This document shows, one piece after another, positions 1 through 7,927 of a stretch of DNA of 64,000 bases; the first letter of the stretch is position 1; the number at the start of each line of letters is the position of its first letter. The DNA comes from Halobacillus shinanisalinarum (lineage in GTDB: Bacteria; Bacillota; Bacilli; Bacillales; Halobacillaceae). Location: NCBI RefSeq assembly GCF_022919835.1, contig NZ_CP095074.1:2108001-2172000 (forward strand), in the 5' to 3' direction. Position numbers and translations under genes: made by a program. A model generated the notes under the pieces. That model saw only the letters and a list, made by a program, of their open reading frames with translations, was not told the DNA's origin and did not search any database.

Positions 1-604
1 GATAGGCAAGTCTACCTTGCTGAACAGGATTCGGGCCACCGTTTGACATTGCCGTAAAAGCATCAATGGTATTATCAGCTGCTTTATACTCCAGTCCTGC
101 TCCGACTCCAACCCCGGAAAAAATATTTGGATAAGTGGCACCCATAATCACACTCATTGCTGCCCCAGCTGATAAACCAGCTACATAAATTTGATCTTGC
201 TTAATAGAATAGTCTCCTTTAATTGAATTTACCATTTCAGCGATGACAGCTGGTTCACCGTTGCCACGAGATTGATGGCTCGGTTCAAACCAATTCCAAC
301 ATTTGTTTGAGTTTGCGCTTGTGGTTTGCTCCGGATAAAGAACTAAAAATCCTTTTTCTTCAGCCAATTTGTTTAGTTGAGTCCCAGTTGCAAATTGGGC
401 AGCATCCTGTGTACAACCATGGAGCATAACATATAAAGGATAATGACTACTCGAATTATAATTATCCGGAATATATAATTTATACGTCTTCCCTCCATAG
501 GAACCATTAATGAATTCACCAGCAGCGTTAGATACCGGTGGGTTGTAATTAAACGTAAACATCAGAACTGCCACTAGACCAAGCAATAGCTTTAACACTT
601 TCAA
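1..604 (-). CDS. Secreted PHB-depolymerase-type esterase, 3' end outside window
   Basis: This minus-strand reading frame is open from a TTG start to the window edge (201 codons), so its C-terminus is missing. The TTG lies about 7 nt after GGAGGAG and is followed by a signal peptide (Lys-containing start, hydrophobic LLLGLVAVLMF, cleavage near SNAAG). The mature part reads as an alpha/beta hydrolase of the PHB depolymerase/feruloyl-esterase-like family: YVMLHGCTQDAAQF supplies the HGC oxyanion region and GLSAGAAMS is the G-x-S-x-G nucleophile box. Such enzymes cleave short-chain polyhydroxyalkanoates or related esters outside the cell; the true substrate cannot be told. The Asp and His of the triad would lie beyond the window. 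Confidence 0.87.
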   Translation of the reverse strand, partial: MKVLKLLLGLVAVLMFTFNYNPPVSNAAGEFINGSYGGKTYKLYIPDNYNSSSHYPLYVMLHGCTQDAAQFATGTQLNKLAEEKGFLVLYPEQTTSANSNKCWNWFEPSHQSRGNGEPAVIAEMVNSIKGDYSIKQDQIYVAGLSAGAAMSVIMGATYPNIFSGVGVGAGLEYKAADNTIDAFTAMSNGGPNPVQQGRLAY

Positions 605-762
605 AGTAAACTCCTCCTCATATTTGTTCCTTTCTATCATTTTAGTAAAAGTAGTTACAGGGCAGTTACATATAGGCTACTTCATAACATTAGTGGAAGT
701 TCTGGGAATATGGGGTGATTGGCTAGCCTTTCGTGTCCAGGTTTTGGATCTTCTATCACTTA

Positions 763-807
763 TTGAACTACCCACCACTTAACAACTTTACAGTCTGTTT
801 GAAGTGG
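763..807 (-). other. Putative right end and omega-RNA 3' hairpin of an IS605-type element
   Basis: Downstream of the tnpB remnant on the minus strand there is a hairpin whose arms are CCACTT and AAGTGG, directly followed by GTGGGTAGTTCAA. IS200/IS605 elements typically end with a subterminal hairpin and a short TTCA-type cleavage site, and the tnpB-associated omega RNA ends at the same point. The match is by pattern only. The rest of 605-846 holds no gene that I can see apart from the RBS of the esterase. Confidence 0.4.
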
Positions 808-846
808 ACCATTCCTAAGAATACCGACCTAACAGTCCGTTATAGA

Positions 847-978
847 TTAGGTGTAACCCGCTGTTCCTACGGTTAGAAGTCTTATCGCTTCTTGTTTTAT
901 ATTTTTGCTTGCATTCACATCTCGATCATGATAGATGCCACATTGGGGACAATCCCATTCCCTTATACCGAACAACAC
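847..978 (-). pseudogene. tnpB: IS605-family TnpB, C-terminal remnant
   Basis: The minus strand encodes REWDCPQCGIYHDRDVNAS followed by KNIKQEAIRLLTVGTAG and a stop at 847. This is the end of TnpB (OrfB): the second CxxC of the zinc ribbon, the DRDxNAxxN motif holding the last RuvC aspartate, and the TVGTAG tail. Roughly the first 90% of the gene is absent; upstream the frame runs into the terminator of the neighbouring peptidase gene. It is therefore a decayed transposon end rather than a working nuclease, although the omega-RNA-like 3' end next to it may survive. Confidence 0.82.
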
Positions 979-981
979 TGC

Positions 982-1016
982 AAAAATGCCCCCTAGTCAA
1001 GACCTAAGGGGCATTA
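982..1016 (-). terminator. Intrinsic terminator of the S15 peptidase gene
   Basis: AATGCCCCTTAGGTC and CTAGGGGGCATT form a stem on the minus strand followed by TTTTT. It lies 29 bp after the stop codon of the upstream minus-strand gene. Confidence 0.8.
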
Positions 1017-1044
1017 GTATGCTGTCCATGAAATTGCGAGAAAA

Positions 1045-2928
1045 CTATTCTTTAGAAAAGCTTATGGCTTTCTTACCGTCCACAATAGGCAAAATGACCT
1101 TACTCCGTTTGGGATCAACAGTAATCTTGGTTCCTGCTTCCGGGCGAATCGTATAGTTATGGTCTGAAGAAAGCAGAACCACACCTATTTGGTGACCTTC
1201 TTCAAAGATATAATCCTCAGGCTGCATCCCCCAAGTAAACTTATACTCTTTACCTGGTACAAGAGAGTGGGATTTGGAGATGGAGTGGCGGTTTTGCGGA
1301 TCCATCCATCCTCTCGTGACGATTTCAAATGATTCTTTTTCTGGATCATAATCCACTAAAAGTGCCGTTAAATTGGCAGCACGTGCATCAATGCTGGCCC
1401 GAATAGAGACTTCAGGAGTCCCACTTATTCGAAGTTCTGATTCAAGCTTTGGTGTTTGGTAAACTAATCGATTCTCGTGAGCATTGTTTGGATTCTCAGC
1501 GAGCGTTTCAGCTGTTATTGCCGGATTATCTACAAAGGTCGCTGTCGTTTTATTTTTACCTGACATTGGCTTAAGTTCAAGACTTGCACCCTCTGCTTGG
1601 AAGTTTAGGGGAACACCTTTTGCATCCTTCGCAGGCCAAGATTCATACGTTTTCCAATTGCCATTCTCACGCTGAATATCTACCATTAGCTCTTCCATTA
1701 CATTGTTATCAATGTCGTACAACCAATAATCAAACCACTTATTTAGCGTATCAAGCCATTCTTCATTACGGAGGTAATAAGGATTGGCATGTCCGCTTTG
1801 GTGAAGCCAAAGTTTACGTTCTACATTATTTTCGCCAAGTGCGTCCCACCATTGGGATAGATGTTTCGTCTTTACGTTCCAATCGTTTAGACCATGGACG
1901 GCAAAAACACTTGCTTCAACTTTATTAGCATCTTTTACATAGTTACGTTCATCCCAATATTGATTGTAGTCACCTGTTTTACGGTCTTGTAATCTCTCAA
2001 GTTTCTTGAGGACATTGTTACATTCTTCTGCATTCGCACGTGTCGTAACAGCATCTGCTAAAACATCTGTATCTTCCCCCTGGTACCCTCCTGGTGCTAC
2101 AACAGCGCCGTTCGCACGGTAGTAATCGTACCAGCTGCTAATTGCTGCAATCGGAACAATCGTTTCTAACCCTTCTACACCTGTCGTCGATACAGCATTT
2201 GGCAATGTACCATTATAGGAAATCCCCATCATACCTGTACTTCCCGTTGACCAATCTGCCTCAACAAGATCCCCTTCACTGTCATAAGCCTGTGTCCTGC
2301 CATTTAACCAATCAATGACAGCTTTTGTACCAAGCGTTTCGTTCTCACCGCCTGACGTGGCACATCCATTTGAAAGACCGCTTCCTAGACTCTCAGCAAG
2401 GACTACGGCATATCCACGAGGAACAAAATAATCATCATAATATCCTGGGAAGGAAGGTTCAGCTGGACCGGCCGCTGCAGCTGTACTGGTTGTACCTTGG
2501 GCTTGCGCAAGACTTACTTCACCTTGCTCACCCTTCCCTTTTTTCACAGGTTTCCTATGATCTACTGGATTTAATGGGACATCTACATCATGAAAATTGA
2601 TCGGATTGAGTCCAGCACGATATGGGCTCATTTCATAGATGACCGGAACTTTTAACCCCTGTTCCGTTTCTTTCGGTCGAATAATATCTGCGCGGACGCG
2701 ATCAAGCTCCCCGTCCCCATCACTATCAACGGAGGTTTCGATAAACACGGTTTCCCGAATCGCTTCTTCATGGGAATAAACCGGCTGTGTCTTTCCATCT
2801 TCAACTTCAATTTGTTGAACACCCGAGGACTTAGAGTTACCGTCTTCAGCGGCAGCTGGCTGAACGGTAAGCACGGTTGATAATATCAATAATAAAAACG
2901 TGGTATGTAAGAATACCTTTTTCTTCAC
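1045..2928 (-). CDS. Secreted X-Pro dipeptidyl-peptidase (S15/CocE-type) hydrolase
   Basis: This 627-aa protein starts at GTG behind GGAGGGG. It has a signal peptide (residues 1-27, ending AAA). The S15 catalytic set is visible: nucleophile Ser237 in GISYNG, Asp349 in HGLNDW, His380 in HQSGH. A C-terminal jelly-roll domain typical of X-Pro dipeptidyl-peptidases covers roughly residues 440-620. An Ala/Gly-rich low-complexity insert (about 140-160) and an acidic DSDGDGELD segment near 68-76 are unusual additions. It probably removes Xaa-Pro dipeptides from external peptides, which fits the two M14 carboxypeptidases nearby. Cocaine-esterase-like activity is the alternative. It is monocistronic with its own terminator. 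Confidence 0.9.
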   Translation of the reverse strand: MKKKVFLHTTFLLLILSTVLTVQPAAAEDGNSKSSGVQQIEVEDGKTQPVYSHEEAIRETVFIETSVDSDGDGELDRVRADIIRPKETEQGLKVPVIYEMSPYRAGLNPINFHDVDVPLNPVDHRKPVKKGKGEQGEVSLAQAQGTTSTAAAAGPAEPSFPGYYDDYFVPRGYAVVLAESLGSGLSNGCATSGGENETLGTKAVIDWLNGRTQAYDSEGDLVEADWSTGSTGMMGISYNGTLPNAVSTTGVEGLETIVPIAAISSWYDYYRANGAVVAPGGYQGEDTDVLADAVTTRANAEECNNVLKKLERLQDRKTGDYNQYWDERNYVKDANKVEASVFAVHGLNDWNVKTKHLSQWWDALGENNVERKLWLHQSGHANPYYLRNEEWLDTLNKWFDYWLYDIDNNVMEELMVDIQRENGNWKTYESWPAKDAKGVPLNFQAEGASLELKPMSGKNKTTATFVDNPAITAETLAENPNNAHENRLVYQTPKLESELRISGTPEVSIRASIDARAANLTALLVDYDPEKESFEIVTRGWMDPQNRHSISKSHSLVPGKEYKFTWGMQPEDYIFEEGHQIGVVLLSSDHNYTIRPEAGTKITVDPKRSKVILPIVDGKKAISFSKE

Positions 2929-3144
2929 AAATTACCCCTCCAAACTAGAATTTCATCTTCTTTACATATTCGCTGAAATTCTAGGCACTCCTTCAATATT
3001 TTGAGAAAACCAAAAAGATACTAGAATGGATGCGGGGCTAATGCACCATGAATGATTAATCAAACGAATAGTGGGACATAGACCTATTTAATTATACAAA
3101 ATTCGATATAAATCTGAGTCAATGTGGTAGACATTAGTAACTAA

Positions 3145-3179
3145 AGAAGCTGATGTTAGATCCCTCTAACATCAGCTTC
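3145..3179 (-). terminator. Terminator of the NTF2-like gene
   Basis: A 16-bp near-perfect stem (AGAAGCTGATGTTAGA and its complement) with a TCCC loop sits 8 bp beyond the stop at 3187. The T tract on the minus strand is weak (TTCTTTAG). The rest of 2929-3186 is non-coding 5' region of the S15 gene. Confidence 0.65.
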
Positions 3180-3186
3180 CTCGGGT

Positions 3187-3642
3187 TTATTGATTTGAGA
3201 TATATTTTAATTCCTCTGTCATTTCCTCGACTAAATCCGGTCTGCCGTGATATTGAGCAGGCGTGTTTTGGAAAAGTTCAACTTTCCATTCTTGCTCTTT
3301 TTTCACCGCCGTAAGTGTTTGATGTGCGTTAAGTTCTGGATCGAGTTCTGTCTTACCTGGCGGGATCATTCCTACGATTGCTCGTAACACGGCACTTTCC
3401 CCTCCTAATATTCGAACATTCTTTACCTTACTAATAAATGGCGGGGTAGAATGCTGGCCAAATATTTCACTAAGCTCTGAAATCATTTCTTCTGGCCCCT
3501 CCATCAAACTCCCATCAAATCCAATTTGCTCGCCTGTTTCGGTATATAGTTCAGCCATGGCCTTTGCATTTCGATGGTTCCAAGCCTCTATTAACTTTTG
3601 ATAAAGCACCGTCACTTCTCCTTTTGTTCGAGTATGATCCAT
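3187..3642 (-). CDS. SgcJ/EcaC-type NTF2-like protein
   Basis: This 151-aa protein is a single NTF2/SnoaL-like domain of the SgcJ/EcaC (DUF4440-like) group. It shows the N-terminal helix with NHRNAKAMAELYTETGEQIGFDG, the FISKVKNVRILGGESAVLRAIVGM strand region and the closing VELFQNTPAQYHGRPDL, typical of this group. The fold binds small ligands or acts as an isomerase-like pocket, but no function can be assigned. I chose the ATG at 3642 because it is 8 nt from AGGAGG; a GTG one codon upstream is also possible. It is transcribed alone, away from the carboxypeptidase genes. Confidence 0.75.
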   Translation of the reverse strand: MDHTRTKGEVTVLYQKLIEAWNHRNAKAMAELYTETGEQIGFDGSLMEGPEEMISELSEIFGQHSTPPFISKVKNVRILGGESAVLRAIVGMIPPGKTELDPELNAHQTLTAVKKEQEWKVELFQNTPAQYHGRPDLVEEMTEELKYISNQ

Positions 3643-3896
3643 CACACATACCTCCTACAAATTGAATGCCCCACTAATTGTCTTCGTCTGAGCTATTACA
3701 TCACAGTATATAACTCAAATGTGATCACTTCAATTCCTGTCAAACAGGCACAAGGTAAATATATCCATATCAAAAGGCCTTTAAAAGATCAACAACCTAC
3801 ACAACCGTAGGTATACGGAATTATTTTCCTTTTCAAGAAAGGTATCCATCTGTTGCTAACCGAAATAGTTTGTAAATAATCTTTAGGAGGATATTT

Positions 3897-4949
3897 ATGA
3901 AAAGCAAAGTCTTAACAGCAGTATTCAGTGGAGCCTTACTGATATCAGGGACATTTCTAACAGGGGGCAGTACAGTTCTAGCAGAAGGGAATGGACCCAA
4001 TGGACCGAACTATGGCGGAAATGAAACGATTAAGAATGAACGCCTTCACTCCTACGAGGAAATGGTAGATTTCTTAGAAAAGGCTGATAAGCGTTCTGAA
4101 GCATTGGAACTCGAGGTCTATGGCCAGTCTGTAAAAGGCAGGGATTTATACTTAGCCAATTTTGGCATAGATGAGAACAATCCAACCATCTTGTTCCTAA
4201 CCCAGCAGCACGGGAATGAAACACTGACAACGGAAGGTGCTCTTAAAGTGATTAAAAACTTAACTTCTAATGGAAAACAAGTACAGGAAATTCTCAATAA
4301 TGTGAATGTGCTTATCGCTCCCCGATTAAACGTGGATGGGGCTGCAGGGGATGTCAATTTTTCTTTAGAAGATTATGTCGCCGGTACCCATACCAGGTAC
4401 AATGCCAACGGAGTTGACCTTAACCGCGATCACGTCGAACGTAATCAGCCCGAGACGCAAGCACTACATGAAAATATTTTGCAAAAATATCAGCCAGATT
4501 ACATGATCGACCTGCATCACCAGGGAACTCAAACCACCTTAGGGAATACAGGTGAGCTTGTCTCTGGTTCGATTCTCTATCCAACGAATGAAAACGTAAG
4601 TCCAGAAGTTCTGGAGCAATCAAAGGAACTAGGCTCTGTTGTATATCATGCCGTTGATTCAAAGGGGTACGGCCTGCTTTCCAAATATCCTGGCGGCAAC
4701 GCGCCAACGATTAGTAGAAACGGATTAGCTTTAGAGTACGGGATCTCCACGCTATTACTTGAAGTCCGGGGAATGGCTGATCATTATTACGAGGACTATG
4801 TGTTAGGGCAAAAGAGCAATGGCTACTTAATCCAGCAGGTTGTTACGGCTATGGAAGCGAGCCTAAACGCACTGGCCGACGATTCTATTCATTCAGCAGA
4901 CACCTCCTTCTGGGAAACCCTGCCTGAAAGTAACTACTCTGCTGAGTAA
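3897..4949 (+). CDS. Secreted M14 zinc carboxypeptidase
   Basis: This 350-aa protein has a signal peptide (about residues 1-29) and one M14 domain. Zinc ligands are His105 and Glu108 in QQHGNE and His207 in DLHHQG. The substrate-binding NRD (Arg176) and the catalytic Glu289 in LLLEVRG are present, so it should be active. It would release C-terminal residues from peptides outside the cell. The start ATG is 8 nt from AGGAGG. A second M14 paralogue follows after 44 bp with no terminator between, so both are probably one operon. In 3646-3896 I see only the non-coding leader and no clear operator. Confidence 0.9.
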   Translation: MKSKVLTAVFSGALLISGTFLTGGSTVLAEGNGPNGPNYGGNETIKNERLHSYEEMVDFLEKADKRSEALELEVYGQSVKGRDLYLANFGIDENNPTILFLTQQHGNETLTTEGALKVIKNLTSNGKQVQEILNNVNVLIAPRLNVDGAAGDVNFSLEDYVAGTHTRYNANGVDLNRDHVERNQPETQALHENILQKYQPDYMIDLHHQGTQTTLGNTGELVSGSILYPTNENVSPEVLEQSKELGSVVYHAVDSKGYGLLSKYPGGNAPTISRNGLALEYGISTLLLEVRGMADHYYEDYVLGQKSNGYLIQQVVTAMEASLNALADDSIHSADTSFWETLPESNYSAE

Positions 4950-4993
4950 GCCTCAATTTAATTTAGTAAAAACCCTGGAGGAGTTGATGAATT

Positions 4994-6196
4994 TTGAATA
5001 AGAAAAAGCTTCTGACTGTGTTAAGCACGATTGTCCTTTCGACAAGTATAGTGATGCCAGCATCCGCAGCTGGAAACCACCCAGGGACCCCAGATCAGCA
5101 AACCTATAATAGTTCTGGTTTCACAGATTATGCCCAATTAGGGAAGAAACTTGAGAAGATCGAGCAAACTAGCAAAGGCAAAGTTGAAGTTCGTGTGGCT
5201 GGCTACTCGAATAGTGGAAGGAATATCTATCAAGCAAGGGTTGGTACGGGAGACCGAGTGATTATGATCGAAAGTGAAATTCACGGCAATGAAAAAACCG
5301 GCACTGAAGCTTTGCTGAATATTTTACAGTACTTAGGATCGAGCAACTCTCCCCAGGCTCAAAAAATTAGAGAAGAAATTACATTAGTATCGTTGCCGAA
5401 AATGAACCCAGATGCTTCTGAGCTAGACCGTAGAGGGAACGATATGTCCTGGGAGGAAGCCGTGGAAGATTTTCCACAGCTGGCAAACGCGAATGGGCCT
5501 ACATGGAACCACTATTATACAGGCACCTTACAGGGAGATGATTATGCTTCTAGACCTGGGTTTGATGTAAACCGTGATTTCAATCCTGATCTTAATTATG
5601 TGCCTAAAGCTGAAGATATTCCAGGTGCATCAGACCAACCGGGATGGTATATCACTCCGGAAGCACAAACTGTTCGTGACGTGTACAAAGGTTTAAAAGG
5701 AGAATTCGGTACGGTTGATGTGTTTGTGGATCTGCATCATCAAGGACTGTACTACGTTGATGGAACGGACGACCCTGTCACCCTTTCCATCTCCGGAGAA
5801 TTTGTTCCACACCCTAAAAGTGAAGAGGGGCAGGAATACTCAGAATATGCGGGCATCTACAACTATGAATTCTCACAACAACTGAATCTAGCGGCCTATG
5901 ATGCTCTTCAATCAATGGGGAACTCACCATTTGATAATATTACTTTATACAGACAAGGACTGGATCTTCCGGGGACAGCGCTAGGTTCTTTTGCCTTAAA
6001 TGGCAGTGGTACCGTACTTTTTGAAGTAACCGGTCAGACCCAGAGCATGGGACAGAAGAAAAAAGGCATGCTCGTTAAAGCAGTCGAAACAGGACTGAAT
6101 GGTATTATTAAAGGTGTAGCTGAAGGAACAGTTAAGAATCTCGATGCTGATCGGTATAATGATATTCCGACAACATCTTATTCGCCAGGTTTATAA
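4994..6196 (+). CDS. Secreted M14 zinc carboxypeptidase, second copy
   Basis: This 400-aa secreted M14 protein has a signal peptide ending MPASA (residues 1-25), zinc ligands His97/Glu100 (EIHGNE) and His248 (DLHHQG), DVNRDF near 193 and the catalytic Glu344 in VLFEVTG. It is divergent from its neighbour and has an extra segment around 140-225 (SELDRRGNDMSWEEAVEDF and following), so the two probably prefer different substrates. TTG is the first usable in-frame start because a stop lies two codons upstream. The ATG nearer to GGAGGAG only opens a four-codon ORF in another frame that overlaps this start. Confidence 0.88.
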   Translation: MNKKKLLTVLSTIVLSTSIVMPASAAGNHPGTPDQQTYNSSGFTDYAQLGKKLEKIEQTSKGKVEVRVAGYSNSGRNIYQARVGTGDRVIMIESEIHGNEKTGTEALLNILQYLGSSNSPQAQKIREEITLVSLPKMNPDASELDRRGNDMSWEEAVEDFPQLANANGPTWNHYYTGTLQGDDYASRPGFDVNRDFNPDLNYVPKAEDIPGASDQPGWYITPEAQTVRDVYKGLKGEFGTVDVFVDLHHQGLYYVDGTDDPVTLSISGEFVPHPKSEEGQEYSEYAGIYNYEFSQQLNLAAYDALQSMGNSPFDNITLYRQGLDLPGTALGSFALNGSGTVLFEVTGQTQSMGQKKKGMLVKAVETGLNGIIKGVAEGTVKNLDADRYNDIPTTSYSPGL

Positions 6197-6212
6197 CAAT
6201 TAAATCGCAGGA

Positions 6213-6250
6213 AAAGAGGAGACGAGTCATTTTTTCGTCTCTTCTTTTTT
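6213..6250 (+). terminator. Terminator of the M14 carboxypeptidase operon
   Basis: AAGAGGAGACGA and TCGTCTCTTCT form a stem followed by TTTTTT, 17 bp after the stop codon. Confidence 0.85.
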
Positions 6251-6355
6251 ACATAATTTTTAAAACAGACGACCTTTAGACCTCAATTCTGGCTTTTACC
6301 CTAATGGATAAGGAGCCATAATTCCCGATGATTCAATTAAATAGAGATTCTATGA

Positions 6356-6548
6356 TATAATAGCATGATAAATGACTCATTAAAGGGTTTTGAGCGTCAC
6401 TATTAATCTCCTGTTCTGTCTCTATTTTAGTAGACACCCCAAGACGCGACTACAGAGTCTCTACCATAACTCACCAGATGTATCTTTTTGGTTGATCTAT
6501 TAAACATACCCCCTCAAGTGCTTTGTTTGGCACTGAGGGGTCTTTTTC
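6356..6548 (+). ncRNA. Candidate short transcript or attenuated leader upstream of mnmH
   Basis: A perfect extended -10 (TGATATAAT, -10 hexamer at 6356-6361) with a weak -35-like TTCAAT 18 bp upstream begins a non-coding stretch. It ends at a strong intrinsic terminator (CCCCTCAAGTGC / GGCACTGAGGGG then TCTTTTTC, 6508-6548). That would give an RNA of about 180 nt. No known riboswitch motif or T-box sequence was recognised. It may be a free small RNA or an attenuated leader of mnmH, which starts 133 bp later. The remaining bases of 6197-6681 show nothing else. Confidence 0.35.
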
Positions 6549-6681
6549 ATAGTAGTGTAACCGGACCTGTGTTGAGATTCGACTTACTATGTCCTGTTAT
6601 CTCCAATAAATGGCATTTGCAGCTAAGGAATAATTCACTAGTAAACAGCGCTAAGGTTTTTTTGCGAAAGGCGGATTAAAA

Positions 6682-7722
6682 ATGTATCAAGATATCACGC
6701 TAAATAAATTGTTCACTTTACAAAATAGTGAGGAGATCACCTTTGTCGATGTCCGCTCCCCGTCGGAGTATAACGATGCTACGATCCCCGGCAGCCTGAA
6801 CATACCTGTATTTAATGATGAGGAAAGGGCTGAGGTGGGTACGCTTTATAAACAAGTCAACTCACAAGCTGCAAAAGAACGGGGACTTGAAATTTTCTCA
6901 GCTAAGCTCCCACAATTCATCAAGAAATTCAGTCAAATTGATACGCGGAAAGCTGTTTTTTGTTGGCGGGGCGGGATGCGTAGTAATACTGCTGCTACTG
7001 TCCTTGATTTAATGGGAATTCACGTTTATCGCTTAGAAGGTGGGATTCGAAGTTATCGGCAATGGGTCGTTCATACACTGGAACAGCTGGAATTCGAACC
7101 AAGAGTTTACACCCTGAACGGATATACAGGATCCGGCAAAACCACCATTTTACGTCATCTACAGAAAGAAGGATACCCTGTTCTTAATCTAGAAAAAATG
7201 GCGAATCATAGGGGCTCCATCTTCGGCCAAATTGGACTAGATCCAAATAACCAAAAGAAATTTGAATCACTTCTCGTGCAAGATCTATTTCGTTTCCAAA
7301 AATCACCATATGTCTTGTTAGAGGGAGAAAGCAAGCGAATCGGAAAAGCAGTTCTCCCAGATTTTCTATATAATAAAAAGGAACAAGGAACACAACTTTT
7401 TATCGACTTGCCTATAAATGAGCGGATTATGAACATTTTGGATGACTATCAACCTTGGAATCATCAAGAGGAATGTATCGAAGCCTTTCGAATCATCAAA
7501 AAAAGAATCCACACGCCGATTGCCAATGAGATTGAAAGCCATTTAGAAAATGGAGAATTTTATTCAGCTGTTCAATTGCTTCTTGAATATTATTATGACC
7601 CTCTTTACGATCACAATGCCAAACAATATCCAGATAACAGTAAAATCATCGTTCAAGCGAATAATATCACTGAAGCGATAAAGAGCGTTCAAAATATCGT
7701 AGATGAATTACAAGTGAAATAA
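6682..7722 (+). CDS. mnmH: tRNA 2-selenouridine/geranyl-2-thiouridine synthase
   Basis: This 346-aa protein has the two-part layout of MnmH (SelU/YbbB): an N-terminal rhodanese domain with catalytic Cys94 in FCWRGGMRS, then a P-loop domain with GYTGSGKTT (147-155). MnmH replaces sulfur with selenium in 2-thiouridine at the wobble position of Lys, Glu and Gln tRNAs, using selenophosphate. Its presence implies a selD gene elsewhere in the genome; none is in this window. The gene stands alone with GAAAGGCGG upstream. Length and motif order match the family. Confidence 0.93.
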   Translation: MYQDITLNKLFTLQNSEEITFVDVRSPSEYNDATIPGSLNIPVFNDEERAEVGTLYKQVNSQAAKERGLEIFSAKLPQFIKKFSQIDTRKAVFCWRGGMRSNTAATVLDLMGIHVYRLEGGIRSYRQWVVHTLEQLEFEPRVYTLNGYTGSGKTTILRHLQKEGYPVLNLEKMANHRGSIFGQIGLDPNNQKKFESLLVQDLFRFQKSPYVLLEGESKRIGKAVLPDFLYNKKEQGTQLFIDLPINERIMNILDDYQPWNHQEECIEAFRIIKKRIHTPIANEIESHLENGEFYSAVQLLLEYYYDPLYDHNAKQYPDNSKIIVQANNITEAIKSVQNIVDELQVK

Positions 7723-7735
7723 GGATAACTTCAAT

Positions 7736-7776
7736 TTGACAGTCCTCTCCCCCATGGCAGGGTGAGGACTGTCAAA
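7736..7776. terminator. Hairpin terminator after mnmH
   Basis: TTGACAGTCCTC and GAGGACTGTCAA form a 12-bp perfect stem 13 bp after the mnmH stop. The T tract is weak. Confidence 0.65.
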
Positions 7777-7830
7777 CCATTTTAAATCGAAACGATGCGG
7801 GTGACCCTGGATCCCTCCATATTTTCCTTA

Positions 7831-7869
7831 TTAACAATAATTTCACAATAACCAAACATCTAGTTAAAA
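7831..7869 (+). promoter_or_regulatory. Pho box (PhoP operator) of phoX
   Basis: Four hexamers recur at exactly 11-nt intervals: TTAACA (7831), TTCACA (7842), CAAACA (7853) and TTAAAA (7864). This matches the B. subtilis PhoP box, TT(A/C/T)ACA direct repeats separated by about 5 nt. It lies about 60 bp upstream of the phosphatase start, so the gene probably belongs to the phosphate-starvation regulon. Confidence 0.7.
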
Positions 7870-7927
7870 CAAATTTGCTAGCTTATTAATAGATTCACCT
7901 CAACACTATCAAAGGAGGCATCTTTTA

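Noticed and set aside
1484..2600. Plus-strand frames opposite the S15 peptidase gene
   Set aside because: They are antisense shadows without ribosome binding sites; the minus-strand protein has intact catalytic motifs.
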